This document shows positions 48,101 to 59,979 of a stretch of 64,000 nt of DNA, piece after piece. The translations under genes were made by a program, and so were the position numbers. Numbering within the stretch: the first letter of the stretch is position 1; every line of letters begins with the position of its first letter. This stretch comes from Chionis minor (Eukaryota; Chordata; Aves; Charadriiformes; Chionididae): positions 124,001-188,000 of the forward strand of contig VZSF01000742.1 in assembly GCA_013398295.1 (NCBI GenBank), written 5' to 3'. The notes beneath the pieces are model-generated. The model did not search any database, was not told where the DNA came from, and saw only the letters and a program-made list of their open reading frames with translations.

Positions 48101-50050
48101 GTCCCAGCTGTTTCCTTAAAGAAACGAAAGATGTGTTTAACCTTCATGTTTAGGGTACTCCAATTAAGGCATCATGACTCATGATGAATCATGAGTACTC
48201 TAAGAGATCTCAAAACTTTCTTCATCGTTTTCACTGTCTGAAAAGAAGAAAGTTTCGTAGGAAGAGGCAGGCTTCAGGAGCTGTCATCTGGTATGTAAAA
48301 ATACACCAGGAGGTCAGAAGGCAATATTCCAAGGTTTGGGAGTTTTTTGTCCTTGCAAATCAAGAGGGTCACATAGAGGTTAAATTCCTGGATAAACATT
48401 TATTTTCTTTTCTTCAGCACTGAGGAGTAAAAACAGACAAAATGAGAACTTCTGCCATTGCCAGAAAGGGTCAGACAGTTCTGGCATGGTCCAGCATAGA
48501 AATATATATATGCTTATTCATTACTTTAGACCAGTTCAGCAAATAACCTGATTTGTGGTTACTTTTTGCAATTATTTTCAGGAAAAAGTCTTCCACAGTC
48601 TTACAGTAAATAATTCATGAGAGTATTTATCTAAAACTCCCAGCCCCCTAGCCCCATAATTACTTTCTCTTTAAACAATTCCGGTGGTTTATATACATGT
48701 AATTTACTGTGTCTCAATCGCCTATGACAATATAATACAGGTAATTTTCTTTGGCTGCATTACTCTATCATTACTTTGGCTCTCTGCTTAATATGTCACA
48801 GTAATGAATGTGTAACAATGCCTGGTAACTTTTCCCCTGCTCTTCCACTACTTATTTTAAAGTGAAGGGAGGGGGGCAGAGACTGACGTCTAATTAATAA
48901 TATGTTCATTTCAGCTTTGTAATGAGAAAGAGAAAGGAAAAATATGAAGATGGCTGTTTATTTCTTAAGCCAATGTAGCTTCAATCCATGATTATGGCTG
49001 GCAATGTGACTCTGTGTGGCTATTTTGTTGTGGGTACATAAAAAACAGCAAAGAAAATTAAGTGTAAAAAAACCAGACAAGCAGCAGGAGGAAAACATTT
49101 CATCTTCTACACAAGTAAATGGGAAAAGAGACAAGCAGGCAACAGATGACAGATGAATGGGCCTATGATGGACTGCATTTTTGTGTCAAAACAGAGCCAA
49201 CTGTCTAACAGTCATTCAGACGGTAGGAAAGGCACCACACAGCATGATTTCCAGTTCATCTGGCACTTGGGGGTTTAATTATGTACATGGTAAATATTCT
49301 GCGAGGACAATATCCTGGCTTCAGATATGGCACCCAAAGCCAAGGCCTCTCTCTAGCTCTGCCTCTCCTACTGTTCTTCGTTTTCACTTTGAACTGATAT
49401 AAAACTGTGCTGTGAATTCCCAGGGATGAGGGAAGCTGTCACAAATGCCACACCACCCTTGCCCATCCCTGCCACACAGAGAACATTAATTCCCCCATTT
49501 GTTCCTTGCAGGGGTCCTGTGCTCTGACATGGGCCCGGCTCTCTGATGTGAAGTGGTTTGAAAAGACAAATAAGGCTGGCTCGGGGTTAGTTTTCACATT
49601 GACAGGTGGATATAACCTGCACAGTCCACTTGTTTCCTGCTCTTCTCTCCTGTAGCCTCAGCAACATAGCTCAGCACAGATGCTTTCCTTAAAACTGAAA
49701 TGACACCAAGAGTGTCAGATAGAGCCTAATATGAGAAACAAGGATTTCTGACCAGTCAACTTTCAACCTGGAAGGAAAAGCAAGAAGCTTTTTTTAAAGC
49801 ACAGCAAGAAATAATCGCTTATTTATCAATGCCTAATATTACAGTATAACTAGTACTGTATGATTAGTAGTAAAGGGCTTGTTAACTGGATTAGAGCCTG
49901 AATAAATGACAGATGCTCTCCTTGTCCTCTCTCACCTCCAAAGAGGAGAGAAAATGAGAGAGAGAGAGAGAGTGTAATGAGTTGAAAAGAAACTAAACTA
50001 CTTTAAGGAAATATACCTATAAAATGTTTATATTATACATATGAAATGTG
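45190..50050. other. non-coding stretch, nothing confident
   Basis: A GC-richer patch at about 45600-46030 and another at 47240-47600 carry overlapping frames on both strands without recognisable motifs. A 25-nt micro-exon-like segment on the plus strand (47240-47264) has good splice sites but no coding context. A short (GA)n tract lies near 49955-49970. Confidence 0.45.
48177..48196. repeat. perfect 9-bp inverted repeat containing an AP-1-like site
   Basis: ACTCATGAT and ATCATGAGT are exact inverted copies separated by GA. The left arm overlaps TGACTCA (48175-48181), the consensus AP-1 binding site. This may be a chance palindrome in non-coding DNA. Confidence 0.5.
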
Positions 50051-50056
50051 TATATT

Positions 50057-50743
50057 AGGGCTACAAAGATGATTAGGGGGCTGGAACATCTTTCTTATGA
50101 GGAAAGGCTGAGGGAGTTGGGTCTTTTTAGTATGGAGAAGAGAAGACTGAGGGGGGATCTCATCAATGCTTATAAATACTTAAAGGGAGGGGGCCAGGAG
50201 GAGGGNNNNNNNNNNNNNNNNNNNNNNNNNNNNNNNNNNNNNNNNNNNNNNNNNNNNNNNNNNNNNNNNNNNNNNNNNNNNNNNNNNNNNNNNNNNNNNN
50301 NNNNNNNNNNNNNNNNNNNNNNNNNNNNNNNNNNNNNNNNNNNNNNNNNNNNNNNNNNNNNNNNNNNNNNNNNNNNNNNNNNNNNNNNNNNNNNNNNNNN
50401 NNNNNNNNNNNNNNNNNNNNNNNNNNNNNNNNNNNNNNNNNNNNNNNNNNNNNNNNNNNNNNNNNNNNNNNNNNNNNNNNNNNNNNNNNNNNNNNNNNNN
50501 NNNNNNNNNNNNNNNNNNNNNNNNNNNNNNNNNNNNNNNNNNNNNNNNNNNNNNNNNNNNNNNNNNNNNNNNNNNNNNNNNNNNNNNNNNNNNNNNNNNN
50601 NNNNNNNNNNNNNNNNNNNNNNNNNNNNNNNNNNNNNNNNNNNNNNNNNNNNNNCCTGCTGTAGGTGGACCTGCTCTGGCAGGGGGGTTGGACCAGATGA
50701 TCTCTAGAGGTCTCTTCCAACCCCTAACATTCTATGAATTCTG
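50057..50743 (+). mobile_element. CR1 LINE 3' fragment interrupted by an assembly gap
   Basis: Before the gap the plus strand encodes [20 protein letters not shown] and the [11 protein letters not shown] block of CR1 ORF2. After the gap it resumes at the 3' UTR with GGCAGGGGGGTTGGACCAGA and ends CATTCTATGAATTCT. Both parts are collinear and probably one insertion. The missing CR1 piece should be roughly 200 nt, less than the 449 N given. Confidence 0.88.
50206..50654. other. assembly gap (449 N)
   Basis: A run of 449 N lies inside the CR1 copy. It starts in G-rich sequence (GGGAGGGGGCCAGGAGGAGGG), which may explain the sequencing failure. Confidence 0.98.
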
Positions 50744-50744
50744 G

Positions 50745-51369
50745 GAAAATAATAAAAATAAATACAATATTAATAAGAATATAATGAAATATGTACAATA
50801 TATACAAAACTGTTATCGAGCTCCCAGGATGATGACCATGTCATGACAGGCATGGGAAAAGTCCCAGACTGGACTCAGTGACAAATGGGAGCTGAAATCA
50901 GGAACTGGATTCAGGAATGCATGGATCCAGATCAAAGGCAATTGAATAGACAGAGTCCTTCTCAGACACCGGCCACTGAAGAAAGAGACTGACCCCTTTG
51001 ATCCCTCAGCTTCTATACTGAGCATGAGGAAGATGGAATGGAATACCCCGTTGGTCAGTTTTCGTTCACCCGTCCCATCCGCTCCTCCCCGCAGGTACGA
51101 ACCCTCTAGGCTTTTCCACCTCTGCCCCTCCAACTTGGCACATAACGAAGTTAGCTGACCTTGGTTTTTATAGCAGTAAATATAAGCAGGAGCCTCTCTG
51201 CATACTATTCCTTGGCATCAACTATAAACATCAGGCCTTATCTGCTAGAAGCAGACACTGTCTGAAGAATATGCCTTTAATTTCAGAGAGTTAGTTAGTT
51301 AGAAGAGGCTTAGCTGAAAAGTAAAATTACTGAAAAGAAAATTGGTGTGTTTTACCTCAAACCAGGACA
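50745..51369 (-). mobile_element. 3'-truncated ERVL-type LTR, antisense
   Basis: Read on the minus strand the element starts TGTCCTGGTTTGAGGTAAAA at 51369. It contains a TATA-like box (GTATAGAAG, near 51013-51021) and a Cys/Gly-free simple T/A-rich tract near its lower-coordinate end. It lacks the expected 3' part of the LTR and stops where the CR1 3' end begins. Landmarks such as GGAATACCCCGTTGGTCAG identify a bird ERVL LTR of a different subfamily from the one at 44.7 kb. The TATA word is mutated (TATAGAA), so promoter activity is doubtful. Confidence 0.8.
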
Positions 51370-54300
51370 TTCTGCCACCCAGAAGGGCTCCTTTGGGGAC
51401 TTCACCTATTCATTGCTTTCCACAGAGCAATGTTCAGACTAAGAAGAAGGAGTTGGGTACAATGTTTGGAAATATTCTGCTTTGTCTGTTTCAAGGCTAA
51501 GAAGAGCTTTTCTCCTTGATGACCACAATCTCTGTGAGGCTTTGGCCAGTGGAAATACTTAACCTACTGTTAAATCCAAAGCACTGCTTGTAAGAAATGG
51601 GTACCTTTCTAATACAGTCCTGATCTTTGAACAAGTAGCCTCAGAGCGGGAATGGAAGGACTGGGTCTGCAAGAGCAGAAAGATGTCATGTCTTCTCCAG
51701 GCTTAGTTTCCTTCTGGTTTTTCTTCTTAAGTTTTTAGACATTAGGGAAGTGATGTAGCCTGCAGATCAGACTGTTAACAGTGTCTGAAGTCATATGCAT
51801 ACCCCTCAGCCCTTGGATTTTGGTTTTGTGGGAAAGATTAACAAAGAGATGGAAGAGAGGGACTGGGGTGCTCTTTGGGGCTCTGTAAATCTTTCAACCT
51901 TTGCAAAATAACTTTCAGTACTTCAGACCTCACTGGTTTGTCCAATTTAGTGCCTCTTTAAAAAGGTGGAAGATCATTTTTCTACACTGATTTGTTGAGA
52001 CCATATTGCTGCTGTGTCCTGACTGATCCTGACAAGAATGGGCAGGCACTGTCCTTGAGTAGCTTCTTTCCTTCTTTGCCAATAAGCATGAAAGAAAGGT
52101 TCAGGCAGTTGATCATTTGTGTCAATGACCTTCAGGGGTATCCCCCAGCTGTCCAGGCTTGTCCCTCTTGTAGTCTGCATATGCGATCAGAGAGAACATG
52201 AGACAACTGTAGTGCAGACGTGCTGGCTGTAAAAGTATCTCTAGTTCTGTTTCCAAAGACAAGTTTTCCAGAAATGAGGACTTTCCTAGGAATTTACAAA
52301 AAAATTTCTCTTCTTCTCCTTGGCAATAATTTCCTTTCCATGTTAGTAATCAGAATTACAAAATTATGTCCCCTAGTTCACTGATTCCTTCCTTGCCAGC
52401 CTTTCAGTTTTCCTGGAGTTTGATTGACCTATGAAATGTAAAACTCAAGGAAAGTATTCACTTTCCACCCACGCTTTTTGCGTCGCTAAAATAAACCAAG
52501 CCAACCCAAACTGTGATTTTTCCAGTGCAAAAGTATTTAAGTGGAAAATTTTCATCTGGTCCTACAAGAGCTGGTGTCCGCATACACATGGGGAGCGATG
52601 AGAGGGGCAGGAAGGATGGTTGTCTACCATGTGGCCTGGTATCACCTCCTTACACATCCAACTAAATCTGGCCCTGGTATTCCCCCTCTTCTGCCCTTGT
52701 GGCTGTCCTGCCAAGCTGTTTCTGCCTGGGGTAGGGCAGGGCTGCCTGCTAACTCCTTTGTGGTTATCAGTGGAAATGGCAGGCACCTTCCATACTTGTG
52801 CAGTTTTCTCATAGCTTTTAGGAACAATTTGAGAAGTTCTCTTTGATTTACAAAGCCCTTCCAGGTGTGGGCTGTGGTTTGCCTTGCTAAGACTGTTTTT
52901 GTTCATTACAGCAATTGAAAATAAGCTTGGGCTTTTTCTGCATGTAGTCTCCAGATTGGAGTTCTGGCTATTCTGGCTGCATGTTACTTTTCCTTGGTGC
53001 TCTTAAACCCTGGAATTTGCTTCTCTGCTAGTCTAATGAAAGTAAAATACATTGACTCTCACAACATGTGGCAATCCCTGAGGGTCACAGGTAAATGCAC
53101 TTTTAATTGCACTTCTGTTTGTGTATGTGGTTGGAGATGCAGGAACAGGAAAAGATACAAAATACTTGCCAAATAAGTGGTTAATTATTTAGCAATGGCA
53201 GAGATGAGTTGAACTAGGAGAAATTGATCTTACAAGATCTAATTGGAGCTGATTTTTCTAATGTGAGTGAGCAGCTACTTGCAACCACAGGTTATGCAGA
53301 GGTCTAGAGGTCTAACTAGGGTAAGGTAGGTATCTGTGCAGCTATTCCAATGTTTGGGGAGGGAGTAAAGCAGGGAGGCCCAGATCTGCTGTCATTTGCT
53401 CTGGGCTTCCTCTTAGGACCCTTGACTGTTCTGTATCCAGAAACACTGCTGCCAGTTTCCCCTACGGCTAGGCAGCTGGGTAGGATTTCATGATGTATTC
53501 CCTTGGTTACAAATTCTTCCTTCTATATACAGTATAATATGAGAAAGAGAGCAAGAGGCCTGTATACCTTTAATGGACTCAGTTTTATTATGGAACTGCA
53601 TTATCCAATCTTCCCAGATGGAATATGCAATTTCAGTGAGTCCACAACCAATGATTTCTCTTTATTTGTCAGTTGTTTTCCTGCCATGGGATACGAAGAG
53701 GGTATGAGGGTTGCTGAGGTGTCAGCAGCCAAGGAAATAAATATGCTGATAAAATGACTTATTAGGTTGCAGTAACAGAAAGTGTCTAAATTCCTTGCTA
53801 ACAAAACCTAGTCACGATGAATTACATCCCTGCATTTGAAAACACTCCCAGTTCCCTAATAATAACCTCTCCAGATGAATCTGTGCATCACCAGCTATGT
53901 TTCAGTTTATAGGAGATTCATGCTATGTCCATTTGAAGAATTGATGACCGTCTGTAGCCGTTTCAAATCCAATTTGTCCCACACACTGTGAGATAAAGAT
54001 TTTCACTTGTGTTGAGCATTAACCCAGGGAGTGCTGAACTTCTGCCGCCCTCTCACAAAATGAGAGCTCAGCTCTCGGGAGGAAGGGGGTGTAGAGCTCT
54101 GTCTGATGGGAGTAGAGTGGAGATGCAGAAACATAAACACTAAGAAAAGCTGAGTACACATTTTGATATTGTCCTTAAAAAAACATATTAAAAGGAAGTC
54201 TTAAGTGTACATATTATCCTATAGGAAATGCTAATGATTTAGAAGTTTAGGAAATCCTGAGCCAGAACACATTATGAAGACTATAGAGAACATTACATGT

Positions 54301-54460
54301 GCAAGGGAGCTCCAACATACTATTACTAGAGCTTTCCCATGAATAAAGGGAATCTTCCAGTACACAAGAACTTATTTAGAAGGGTTTTAAGCCCTCTCTT
54401 TGATGGCTTAACAAGAAGATCCTAGTCCAAGACACGCAATTGTGCCTGTGGCTTTTGATT
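51370..54460. other. non-coding stretch, nothing confident
   Basis: Frames of 60-114 codons occur on both strands around 52540-52906, but they overlap one another and carry no motif. No element boundary recognised. Confidence 0.45.
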
Positions 54461-54465
54461 ATCAA

Positions 54466-55656
54466 AGAATCACAGAATGGCTGAGATTGGAAGTGACCTT
54501 TGGAGGTCACCTTGTCCAATAGCCCCATTCAAGCAGGGCCACCTAGACCAGGTTCTCCAAGACCGTGTCCAGACAGCTTTTGAATATCTCCAAGGGTGGA
54601 GACTCCACAATCTCCAGGGTCAACCTCTGCCAGTGCTTGGTCACTCTCACAGTAAAGAAGTGCTTTCTGATGTTCAGAGGGACTCTCCTGTGTTTCAGTT
54701 TGTGCCCATTGCCCCTTGTCCTGTCACTGAGCACCTCTGAAAAGAGCCTGGCTCTGTCTTCTTTGCATCTTTCCTTCAGGTGTTTATATAAGTTGATGAG
54801 ATCCACCCTGAGCCTTCTCTTCTCGAGGCTGAACAGTCCCAGCTCACCCAGCCTTTCCTCGTATGGGAGGTGCGCCAGTCCTTTATCATCTTCTTGGACT
54901 TCACTGGACTCTCTCAAGTGTGTTCATGCCTCTCTTGTATTGAGGAACCCAGAACTGGACCCAACACTGCAGGTGTGGCCTCACCAGTGCTGAGTAGAGT
55001 GGAAGGATCACCTCCCTCAACCTGCTGGCAACATTGCTCCTAATGTAGCCCGGGATACTACTAGCCTTCTTTGCCACATGGAAACATTGCTAGTTTATGT
55101 TCAACTTGATGTCCATCAGGACCCCCAGGTCCTTTTCTGCTGCGCTGCTTTCCAGGCAGGCCACACCCAACATTTACTGGTGCCTCAGGTCCCTTGTAGA
55201 ATTTCATGAGATTCCTGTCAGGCCATTTGTCCAGCCCATCAAGGTCACTGTGGATGGGAGCACAACCCTCTGGTGTATCAGCCACTCCTCCCAGTTTTGT
55301 TCCACCTGCAAACTTGCTGAGGGCACACTCTTCCCCATCATCCAGATCATTAGTGAAGACGTTAAACAGGATCAAACCCAGTATTGACCCCTGGGGACAC
55401 CGCTCGTTGTGAGCCTCCAGCTAGATGCTGTGCCACTGATCAGCAACCTCTGGGCCCAGCCATTCAGCCAGTTTTCAATCCACTTCTGTGTCTGCTTATC
55501 CAGCCCATACTTCAACAGCTTGTCTGCGAGGATCTTATGAGAGGCAGTGTTGATAGACTCACTGAAGTCTACGTAGACAATACCCACTACTCTTCCCTCA
55601 TCTACCAAGCCAGTTGTTTCATCATAGAAATTTATCAGGTTGGTCAGACACCAGGT
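54466..55656 (-). mobile_element. CR1 LINE 3' fragment, about 1.2 kb, with mutated RT active site
   Basis: The minus strand runs from the middle of the reverse transcriptase (CLTNLINFYDETTGLVDEGR) through ASHKILADKLLKYGLD and the C-terminal block [13 protein letters not shown] to the CR1 3' end at CACAGAATGG. The usual GVPQGS motif reads GVPRGQ. The FADD active-site motif reads FAGG (55301-55312), so both catalytic aspartates are lost. Frameshifts also break the ORF. The 3' UTR type differs from the 35 kb and 42 kb copies and resembles the one ending at 8663. Confidence 0.93.
55301..55312 (-). other. degenerate RT catalytic motif FAGG
   Basis: Minus-strand codons TTT GCA GGT GGA replace the Phe-Ala-Asp-Asp expected in CR1 reverse transcriptase. 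The paired aspartates bind the catalytic metal ions, so this copy could not reverse transcribe. Confidence 0.85.
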
Positions 55657-55659
55657 TGG

Positions 55660-57260
55660 GTACCTTCTGAACACTGAACGAGAAATGACTTAAGCAGAAC
55701 AGATTTACAGAGAGCATCTGCTTAACACTTCCTGCAAGTCAGTCTTTTATAGGTATCTAAGATTGTGCATTTAAACTAAGCAGTTTAAATTTTATCTTAA
55801 ATGAAGCTGGAAGCAAATAGTAATTCAAGGTGTATGTCTGACTACACCAGACAACATCTTTACTTTTATGTTTAATGATCAGAGGAAGAAGAGGGCTGTT
55901 TAAGAAAAATCCCTTAATTTATGGTTTTTCTTATTAGTGCAGATCTATAATATCTACGTATACAGACTGAAAATTATGCCTTTCTGTGTGCTATTAAGTG
56001 TTGATTCTTAAGTGTTAGAGATCTATACCTCTACATGAGGTCTGATTTAATTATTTAGTATTCTGTAAAAGCCTAGTTCCAGCTCCTCCATAAGTCATTG
56101 GAAATGTTCCCTTGATCTCAGTGAGCAGGTCCCTATAAGCGCTGCTCATGCTGAATGCTCAGCCTCTGGAAGGAAGAATTACTGCCTGCTGCACGTTGCT
56201 GAAGCTCTCCCAGCCACCCCCAGTGAGTTGTCACAGCCCCTCTGCAAGGAGCAAGTGGTTCAGTGAAGAAAACAGGAAAGACAAACCCACAGGAGAGGAA
56301 TCTCTGCCACTGTTATGGTAATATTTTAAGTAGCCTTTTAACCAAGTAAGACGATAGGCTGAAAGAACCTGTTTTTTGGTAACATCTGTCCTTCAGCCAC
56401 ATTAGTTGCCCTGGTCTCCTGTATCTGTCAAACCTTTTAACCACCTGCCAGCAACGTTTGAGAAGGACTGTGAATAACATTCAAGCTTCCATATGATCTT
56501 CTCCAAGTGAAAGCTCTTTCCCCAGGGGGAGTGTCTGCTATGCCCCAGCTCTGTAGAGAGATCAGGTCGGCACTGTGATTCCCCTGTATTCAGAGATCCT
56601 GAGAGACTGTTCGGATTGAGTGGTATCTCCTCTGAGAAGAAAGGAAAATAAAAAGGGATGGCCTTCAAAATTTAAAGGGAAATTTAAAGAGAAGTTTAAA
56701 TCTTCAAAGGGATCTTCAATGTCTGGCTGCCACCTTACCTAGAGCTGCAAAATGAACCAGTAGGACGGAAATACGAGGGAGGAGACTATAGCAGATGGCA
56801 AAGCTCATTTTATTCAGACCGAAGAACACCCAAAGCCAAAGACACTATTTTAGACCAGTGTGATTACGTCTATATGCATATTGGATTATCTGTATGAATG
56901 AACTGTAGAGCTACAGTCACAAACTCATGGAGTTCTGTGATGAAAGGTTGAAGTTTTTTAGAACTGGCAGCGCATTGCTGTATGGAGTTTCTGCAAAGTC
57001 AGTTGATAAAATATGAGATACAGTAAGTTCTACTGGTTTTGCCTGTGTGATTTGGGGACTGAAACATCAGTCCAGAACCAAAACCACTTCAATACATCTA
57101 AAAAATTAAGTAGCTGCTTAATATATCTATTCTGGAAACCACTTAATTGTGCACTTACATTTATGCACATGTTTAAGTCCTATTGATTTAAAAATGGAAT
57201 TTAAGCACACACCTAAATGCTTCAGTGATTTGTGATATGGAGGAACAAAAGAATTGCATA
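55660..57260. other. non-coding stretch, nothing confident
   Basis: AT-rich sequence between two CR1-derived elements, with only short chance frames. Confidence 0.5.
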
Positions 57261-57261
57261 G

Positions 57262-57720
57262 TGGAACAGATTAAAGGACCATCTAATAAGGTATCCAATA
57301 CCCATCAATGCCCAATAATGCATTTTACTTTTTTTAGTGCTATACCATGAAGAAATTTCTTCCTGACCTCAGCAGGTAACCATGCCCTGAAGCATTAGGA
57401 TTGATAGTCCTTGTAATTGTATTTAGCTAGTGTCCTTGCAGATGTTCTTTTTATTTATATAAATGCTGAATCACTTCTTGAATCTAGAGAGCCATCCCTC
57501 TTAATCTCTGGAGCAGTGAATATCATGGTTTAATTATACCTTTTGTAAACAACATTACCTTTCACCCACTCACAATGTGTTGCTTTGTAATTTCATTCAA
57601 TGGCCACCAATTTATATTTTATCACCAAAAAGGCTGACTAGCAGTGCTTTCCCAGCCTTCTTTTTGCCATTCATAATCCTCTATACCTTTATCGTAGCTG
57701 CCTTTAGTTCTCAAATTATT
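57262..57720 (-). mobile_element. ancient CR1/L3-like LINE fragment
   Basis: Landmarks of an old amniote CR1/L3 3' region appear in order on the plus strand (antisense to the element): GGACCATCTAATAAGGTATC, TTCTTCCTGACC, CCTGAAGCATTAGGATTGAT, TTTATTTATATAAATGCTGA, and TAATTTCATTCAATGGCCAC. Divergence is high, and some intervals no longer align by eye. It is far older than the CR1 copies elsewhere in the window. Confidence 0.65.
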
Positions 57721-57729
57721 ATTTTCCTC

Positions 57730-59800
57730 CTTCTGAAGTGTCCTAAAGTGAACTACCTCACTCACAGGTAAAATAAATTTCTCAGAGCTCTTCTACGTGC
57801 CTGGTCTCAGGACTCGGTCACAGCTTTGGCATAAACCCCAGCTTAGGAGCGAGGCACACAGGAGCAGACCAAGAGCTTGGCAGCATCCCAGGGTATGTAT
57901 ATGCTGTCAGCTAAGCTGTCCCCCCTGCACTCTTTCCAGACCACCATTGCTAATCATCCACATCTGCAGATCTCCACGAAGAAGCTGACGCCGCAGGTGG
58001 CAGAGGACAAGCCCCAGGCACGCTCAGCACCTCAGTGTGTGCCCAGGCTCCCCTTCAAGGGATTGAAGCGCATGAAGTATGATCCAGGCCCATCAACAGC
58101 TCTTCTGCTCCTAAACACAGAGTTGATCCTTTGAGCTCATGTGAAACCTGAGCCAAAAGCTATTATCATAGGCAGAAAGCAAATGGCTCAAAGGGATCAG
58201 TGTGTTTATGGCCCGCTCCTTTGTCTTGCTGTACACACACAACCTCAGAAAGTCACAGCTGCGTCGTTGCTTCTAGCAAGGGAGTAACCAGAGCCAGGCA
58301 TTTCCTTGCAACAGGCTCAGAAAACTTGGATATTGTGTGACAAGAAGCAATAAAATGTCTGTCTATACTTCCATCTTCCTTGCATGGAGAGGGAAATAGC
58401 AGCCCTTTGCTGTCAATTATTCTTCACTGTGCTGCTGTGAGCAGGTGGCACAGAGTAATAAAAGGGCACCATTTCTTTCCTATCGCATTTCATCCTAAGT
58501 GTGGAGAATCACCACGTTTTCTTCACCTGAGGCTGATTTTTGACATTTTCTCATACCTGTTATTACACATGTTGGTTCACTGAAATCAGTGGAGACCCCA
58601 TTTTGTGAGGACATCTAAAATTCTCCGTGAGAGGTTATCTGAATCTGGCCCCACATGGGATCATTGTGCAATGAAGGTGCAAAAAGGCAGGAGGATGGGA
58701 AAGGAGGAGGGGATCAGGTGATGAAATCCCTCAGCAAGTTATGCAGTGGTTAAAGGGCAGCAGGAGGCATTTTGGATTCTTTATTCCCTTTCTTCAGATT
58801 TTAAAACAGTGGAGTAAATCCAATAAAATGAGACTGTCCTGCTTGATATCATGATTCCTATGGGTCTTAGTGGCAAGATTGGGATGCAAAAATACTGACA
58901 ACCTGGAGAACCTGGTTGGAAAAGGCTCCCATGATGGACAGAGCCGCTCGCATGTGAAGAGAAGAGATAAGCTGGTGTAACTTGGGGAGCAACAAAGTCA
59001 GAGCAAGGATTGCTAATGAAGTCCGACCAAGGACACTGGATGCAAGGATAGCTTCATCACACTGGAGGGATGACATCCTTGGGGATGAATGAGACAAGCA
59101 CAGGAGAGGAATGGGCTGAGACACTGGGAAAGAGATCGGGGGGAAACCAGCAAGATTCAGTCACAAAATATATGGGAAAGGTAAAAAAAAAGTGAAGATG
59201 CCAATGGGGATATCAGGTTACAGGTCAAGCCAACAGGGAAGAAACTGATTCAGAAAGGAGAAAGGAAAGGCTTTTTAAAAGGGGAAATAAGTATCTTCTT
59301 TCTGCTATGTCCAATATGACCAAATTAAATAATCTTAGGCATTTTTAATCTTCCTTTCAATGGAAACTCTCCGAGGCTTCCCTGGCCTCTGCAGGCAATC
59401 ACTTTAGGCTCTGAAGCATGAGATATGATTACCATTATAAGTATCTTAGCTTGTATAGATACAAATGTTACTAATGGTTATAAAATTATCCAGTGTGGGC
59501 TCTTTTTTCCCTTCTTCTTACCCAACTTCTGCATTAGTGTCCTTAACTTCCTAGGGCTGTGAATTTCTGAAGGGGAGTACAGACTGCACAAGTCAGTCTG
59601 CTCCTCGGATTTGTTCTATATATTCAGCTTTTTACAATCCCCAGCCCACAGCTTCCCTTGGGTTTCTAAAGGATTTCGAATAATGAAAAGTGAATTGGGA
59701 AATGAACTATTGTTATGGGTGAATTTTATCAGATAGTTTTATGGAAATTGGTGGATTATTTATATATACTGTAATTGTAATACAATTCACTAAATACATT
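57730..59800. other. non-coding stretch, nothing confident
   Basis: Overlapping plus-strand frames at 57797-58134 have no motifs. A possible remnant of an ancient amniote repeat (TGAAATCAGTGGAG to TGAATCTGGCCCC, about 58580-58653) is seen. Confidence 0.45.
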
Positions 59801-59814
59801 TGAACGCTAAATGT

Positions 59815-59975
59815 ACTGCTTATTAATTTACATTTTAAGAGTCCCCTTGTTCTTGCATTATGTGACAATTTAAAAAGCACAGACTGATTAGTTTTCACTA
59901 TTTCTCATATAATTATGAATACCTCAATCAAGTCTCTTCTAGCTCCTTTTTTCTTTCAGGCAAAATACAATAGGG
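59815..59975 (-). mobile_element. second ancient CR1/L3-like fragment
   Basis: The plus strand reads GAGTCCCCTTGTTCTTGCAT and then CAATCAAGTCTCTTCTAGCT, landmarks of the antisense C-terminal coding region of an old CR1/L3 element. On the minus strand this gives LFKLSHNARTRG, the conserved CR1 C-terminal motif. Heavily diverged. Confidence 0.65.
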
Positions 59976-59979
59976 TCCT

